DNA of 54,813 bases from an uncultured Bacteroidaceae bacterium (GTDB lineage: Bacteria > Bacteroidota > Bacteroidia > Bacteroidales > Bacteroidaceae). Within the stretch, counting starts at the first letter, position 1. Every line of letters begins with the position of its first letter. The stretch is from positions 1-54,813 of the forward strand of contig CAJOEI010000028.1 of the NCBI GenBank assembly GCA_905233465.1, in the 5' to 3' direction. Under the pieces are notes generated by a model that saw only the letters and a program-made list of their open reading frames with translations, was not told the DNA's origin and searched no databases. This document shows, piece by piece, positions 51,854-54,813 of this stretch. The position numbers were made by a program, and so were the translations under genes.

Positions 51854-52934
51854 GCCTCAGCTCGCCCGAGCCGTAGCATCGATGGCAGGCGGCATCGTAG
51901 AGTACACCAAACTGACCCGGGGCAACGCCCTGCAGCGGTCGCGACGTGTGCACTGCGATGTCGCCTGTCGGCGTTAGTGATACTGTGGCAGGTGTGAACT
52001 CCGGTGTGTGACGTATCTTGATGTTGCAGCGCCATGTGCCGTCGGCCCCGAAAGGCAGCGGTGCCGTCAGCGTGTGGAAAGCGGTGATGGCAAAATGGTC
52101 GGAATACTGCTCCGTGGTGTCAAAGCCGTTGGCCACCCACAGTATGTTACGCTCCATGTCCTTGCGCACCACATACCACGGTCCGCCGCTGAAACCCAGA
52201 CCCTTACGCTGTCCTATGGTGTGGAACCACACCCCTCGGTGCATGCCCAGCACGCGGCCCGTGGCTTGGTCTATCACCTGTCCGGGTTTCTCACCCAAAT
52301 AGCGCCGTATGTATTCGTTGTAGTCTATCTTGCCGAGGAAGCAGATGCCCTGACTGTCCTTGCGCCGCGCCGTGGTGAGATGTTCGCGCTCGGCGATGGC
52401 ACGCACCTCGGCCTTCGGCAGATGGCCGATGGGGAAGCAGGCCTTCTGCAGCTGCCACGGCATGAGCTGTGCCAGGAAGTCCGTCTGGTCCTTCACCGCG
52501 TCGGGGCTGGAGCACAGCCATGTGCGGCCCTCCTCGTCGACCTCGGTGGTGGCATAGTGCCCCGTGGCAATGATGTCGTAGTCGTGACCCACACGCTCGT
52601 CAAAGACGCCGAACTTGATCAGACGATTGCACATCACGTCGGGGTTGGGCGTCAACCCCGCACGCACGCGCTCCATGGTGTAGCGCACCACATGCTCCCA
52701 GTAGTCCTTGTGCAGGTCCACCACCTGCAGCGGCAAACCATATTTAGCTGCCACCGCGCGTGCCATCTCCAGGTCTTCCTCGATGGTGCACGTGAGCTGC
52801 TCGTCCTCGTCGGGGGCTATCTTGATATACCATAGGTCGGGCCGCACGCCCTGCTCCACCAGCAGTGCCACGGCCACTGAGCTGTCCACACCTCCCGACA
52901 GCAAAGCTGCTACTTTCTTCGTTTCCTTAATCAT
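51825..52934 (-). CDS. mnmA: tRNA 2-thiouridine(34) synthase MnmA
   Basis: ATP-dependent thiolation of U34 in Lys, Glu and Gln tRNAs. 369 residues, normal. The PP-loop is ALLSGGVDSSVAVALL. NPDVMCNRLIKFGVF holds the first catalytic Cys and DSQGICFLGKIDYNE the second (persulfide-bearing) Cys. GVWFHTIGQRKGLGFSGGPW is also diagnostic. The C-terminal β-barrel (RCNIKIRHTPEF) is present. The 3' end runs into the convergent OmpA-family gene by 29 bases. It has a -7 box of its own, divergent from the GH51 gene. Confidence 0.97.
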   Translation of the reverse strand: MIKETKKVAALLSGGVDSSVAVALLVEQGVRPDLWYIKIAPDEDEQLTCTIEEDLEMARAVAAKYGLPLQVVDLHKDYWEHVVRYTMERVRAGLTPNPDVMCNRLIKFGVFDERVGHDYDIIATGHYATTEVDEEGRTWLCSSPDAVKDQTDFLAQLMPWQLQKACFPIGHLPKAEVRAIAEREHLTTARRKDSQGICFLGKIDYNEYIRRYLGEKPGQVIDQATGRVLGMHRGVWFHTIGQRKGLGFSGGPWYVVRKDMERNILWVANGFDTTEQYSDHFAITAFHTLTAPLPFGADGTWRCNIKIRHTPEFTPATVSLTPTGDIAVHTSRPLQGVAPGQFGVLYDAACHRCYGSGELRLNPQPEPGR

Positions 52935-52950
52935 AGTTCTTAATTTGGCG

Positions 52951-52958
52951 CAAAGTTA
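52951..52958 (-). promoter_or_regulatory. -7 box of mnmA
   Basis: TAACTTTG on the minus strand, 16 bases before the mnmA ATG, giving a very short leader. Confidence 0.55.
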
Positions 52959-53011
52959 TGCATATTATGTGTATTTTTTACTATTATCTTTTCTTTTTTA
53001 ACTTTTAATCG

Positions 53012-53019
53012 TAACTTTG
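53012..53019 (+). promoter_or_regulatory. -7 box of the GH51 gene
   Basis: TAACTTTG, divergent from the mnmA promoter. It would give a leader of roughly 155 bases containing the repeat-like element at 53036-53134. Confidence 0.55.
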
Positions 53020-53035
53020 CACCGCAAAGCACCAA

Positions 53036-53134
53036 ATTGTAGTAAACAGCCCCGTAGGGGAATGATAATGGTAGCCTGCTGATGGGCGGAAACGCGCAGC
53101 CAATTGCCCCGTAGGGTGGCATCAACTCTACAAT
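53036..53134. repeat. repeat-like element in the GH51 leader
   Basis: It is bounded by the inverted 7-mers ATTGTAG (53036-53042) and CTACAAT (53128-53134). Inside there are two direct copies of CCCCGTAGGG (53050-53059 and 53107-53116), each able to form a mini-hairpin, separated by GC-rich DNA. Composition differs from the AT-rich flanks. It looks like an inserted small element, but only one copy is present in this window. Confidence 0.45.
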
Positions 53135-53181
53135 ACAATTGATTCAACCAACGGATTAATCCTATAAAAAATTTCTGCACT

Positions 53182-54813
53182 ATGAAGCGCATCATCTTGT
53201 GTACATTTCTGGCCGTGGCATCCGTGATTGCCGTGGCAGCACCGCGTCCCGTCACCGCTCCCAAGGGAGGCAAACCCATCAGCGACATGCTGCTGGGCAT
53301 CTTCTTCGAGGACATCAGCTCGTCTGCCGACGGCGGCCTGTCGGCCGAGCTCATACAGAACGGCTCCTTCGAGTTCAACGCCAACGAGCGCGACGGCTGG
53401 GGCCCCTCCACAGCATGGCGCCTGCTGCGCCCAGGGCACTCGCTGGGATATGCCGAGTCACGCATGGATGCACCCCTGCACCAGAACAACCCCACATATA
53501 TGCGCCTCCACACCGAGCGCGTGGGCCACTACTATGATTACGCTGGCTGGACGGGCTTCGGCCTGCAGAACGACGGCTTCGACGGCATCCGTGTTTGTGC
53601 CGGCGAGAGCTACGACTTCTCGGCCTTCGTGCGCATCGTCGGCACCGGCAGCGGCCAGCTGCGTGTGGCGCTCGTGGAGCATCAGCCCAACCGTCAGCCC
53701 CTGAAGCTGCTGGCTGACACCACTCTGACCTTCGACGCCACCAACTGGCAGCAGATATCTGCACGCCTCACGCCTGCCGAGGCCAGCAGCCATGCCTCGC
53801 TGCAGCTGCTCTCCCTGCAGACCGGCGTCATCGATATTGACTACATCTCACTCATGCCCGTGGCCACCTTCAAGGGTCATGGCCTGCGCCAGGACCTCGC
53901 ACAGGCACTGGCCGACCTGCAGCCCAAGTTCATGCGCTTCCCCGGCGGATGCGTGGTGCATGGCGGCGGCGACGGCTTCTGGAACACCTATCGCTGGAAG
54001 ACCACCATCGGTCCGCGCCACGAGCGCCGTCAGCTGAAGAACACCTGGGGCTACCACCAGTCCATGGCCCTCGGCTACTATGAATACTTCCAGTTCTGCG
54101 AGGATCTCAACATGGAGCCCCTGCCCATCCTGCCTTGCGGCGTCAGCTGTCAGGGCACCAACGGCGGTTGGGGCATGCGCGGACAGGCACAGGACGTGGT
54201 GCCCATGACGGAGATGGACGAGTGGGTGCAGGATGCCCTCGACCTCATCGAGTGGGCCAATGGCGACGCCACCACCACATGGGGTGCACGCCGTGCGGCA
54301 CAAGGCCACCCGCAACCCTTCGGACTGAAGTATCTCGGCATCGGCAACGAGGAAAAGATCTCGCCCGAGTTTGAGGAGCGCTTCCGCTATATATATAATA
54401 AGGTACACGAGGCCTACCCCGACATCATCATCGTCGGCACGGCAGGCCCGGGCTCACATCGTGGCAACCCCGACTATGACAACGGCTGGCGCCTGGCCGA
54501 GGAGTTGCAGATGCCCGTCATGGATGAGCACTACTACGAGCCCCGCAACTACTTCCTCACCAGCCGTCAGTATGACAGCTACCCGCGCGAGCGCACCACC
54601 AAGGTGTATCTCGGCGAGTATGCCGCCAAGGACAAGAAACTCATCGACGCGCTGGCCGAAGGACTCTATCTGCTGCATGTCGAGCGCAACGCCGACGTGG
54701 TCACCATGACCAGCTACGCACCTCTCTTCGCACGCCGCGGCGCCACAAACTGGAATCCCGACCTTATCTATTTCGACAACGAACGTCCCTACCTCACCTG
54801 CAGCTACTACATC
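53182..54813 (+). CDS. GH51 alpha-L-arabinofuranosidase, secreted (3' end outside window)
   Basis: Releases terminal arabinofuranose from arabinan or arabinoxylan. 544 residues are visible, open to the window end. The signal peptide MKRIILCTFLAVASVIAVA indicates export. GIFFEDISSSADGGLSAELI and IQNGSFEFN are the usual GH51 start, followed by a carbohydrate-binding-like insert (~120-225: VCAGESYDFSAFVRIVG). In the TIM barrel, FMRFPGGCVVHGG is diagnostic, the acid/base is Glu390 in YLGIGNEEK, and the nucleophile is Glu479 in VYLGEYAAKD. About 100-150 residues, including the C-terminal β domain, are probably missing. A GH43 of arabinan type lies 2.4 kb away. Confidence 0.94.
   Translation, partial: MKRIILCTFLAVASVIAVAAPRPVTAPKGGKPISDMLLGIFFEDISSSADGGLSAELIQNGSFEFNANERDGWGPSTAWRLLRPGHSLGYAESRMDAPLHQNNPTYMRLHTERVGHYYDYAGWTGFGLQNDGFDGIRVCAGESYDFSAFVRIVGTGSGQLRVALVEHQPNRQPLKLLADTTLTFDATNWQQISARLTPAEASSHASLQLLSLQTGVIDIDYISLMPVATFKGHGLRQDLAQALADLQPKFMRFPGGCVVHGGGDGFWNTYRWKTTIGPRHERRQLKNTWGYHQSMALGYYEYFQFCEDLNMEPLPILPCGVSCQGTNGGWGMRGQAQDVVPMTEMDEWVQDALDLIEWANGDATTTWGARRAAQGHPQPFGLKYLGIGNEEKISPEFEERFRYIYNKVHEAYPDIIIVGTAGPGSHRGNPDYDNGWRLAEELQMPVMDEHYYEPRNYFLTSRQYDSYPRERTTKVYLGEYAAKDKKLIDALAEGLYLLHVERNADVVTMTSYAPLFARRGATNWNPDLIYFDNERPYLTCSYYI

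Overview
The window reads as a chromosomal segment of a Bacteroidota bacterium, most likely order Bacteroidales and Prevotella-like. The evidence is threefold. Many genes have the Bacteroidota sigma-factor promoter (a -7 box TAnnTTTG, often with TTG or TTTG 19-20 bases upstream). Several secreted proteins end in short type IX-like sorting tails. Families typical of the order are present: DUF3256, a DUF6057-like protein, a GldB-like protein, L31 type B and secreted endonuclease I. Coding sequence is GC-rich, and some short spacers are very AT-rich. The genus is an inference. No phage, plasmid, integrase or CRISPR array was seen, and no gene-free stretch exceeds 300 bases.

Bases 1-17417 are the accessory part. 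They hold the 3' end of a secreted OB-fold protein, an IS200-like/RAYT transposase with its own REP-type hairpins, a NUC1-type nuclease lipoprotein, ribosomal protein L31, DUF3256, a DMT transporter and truA. Then come two secreted endonuclease I proteins, tRNA-Val, an unknown barrel and lipoprotein pair, a 1510-residue multi-OB-fold surface protein, a Spy-like protein and a DUF5715-like protein. Three predicted exported nucleases and two OB-repeat proteins within about 15 kb suggest use of extracellular DNA.

Bases 17584-23277 are a tight rightward housekeeping run: phoH, purC, menG/ubiE, a glycosyltransferase, aroE and purM. After a nested palindrome cluster there is a leftward GldB-like gene. 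A rightward run follows: an OadA-like carboxyltransferase, a GH2 beta-galactosidase, a DUF6057-like membrane protein whose 3' end is frameshifted, a CxxCH-containing TolB-like lipoprotein and nrnA. Next are leftward dxs and ksgA plus a Sfp-type phosphopantetheinyl transferase, then rightward a YbhN-like membrane protein and pepD. A giant alpha-2-macroglobulin-like protein, surE and lpxB form the next run. The window ends with an arabinan-type GH43 (leftward), an OmpA-family lipoprotein, mnmA (leftward) and a GH51 arabinofuranosidase cut by the window end.

The most unusual signals are small palindromic elements, several of them placed inside reading frames. Three covarying REP hairpins accompany the RAYT gene, and two of them, inverted, lie inside its coding sequence between the HUH motif and the tyrosine motif. 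A 114-bp inverted-repeat element forms the 3' end of truA. A palindrome and a 24-bp tandem repeat lie in surE. A nested palindrome array follows purM.
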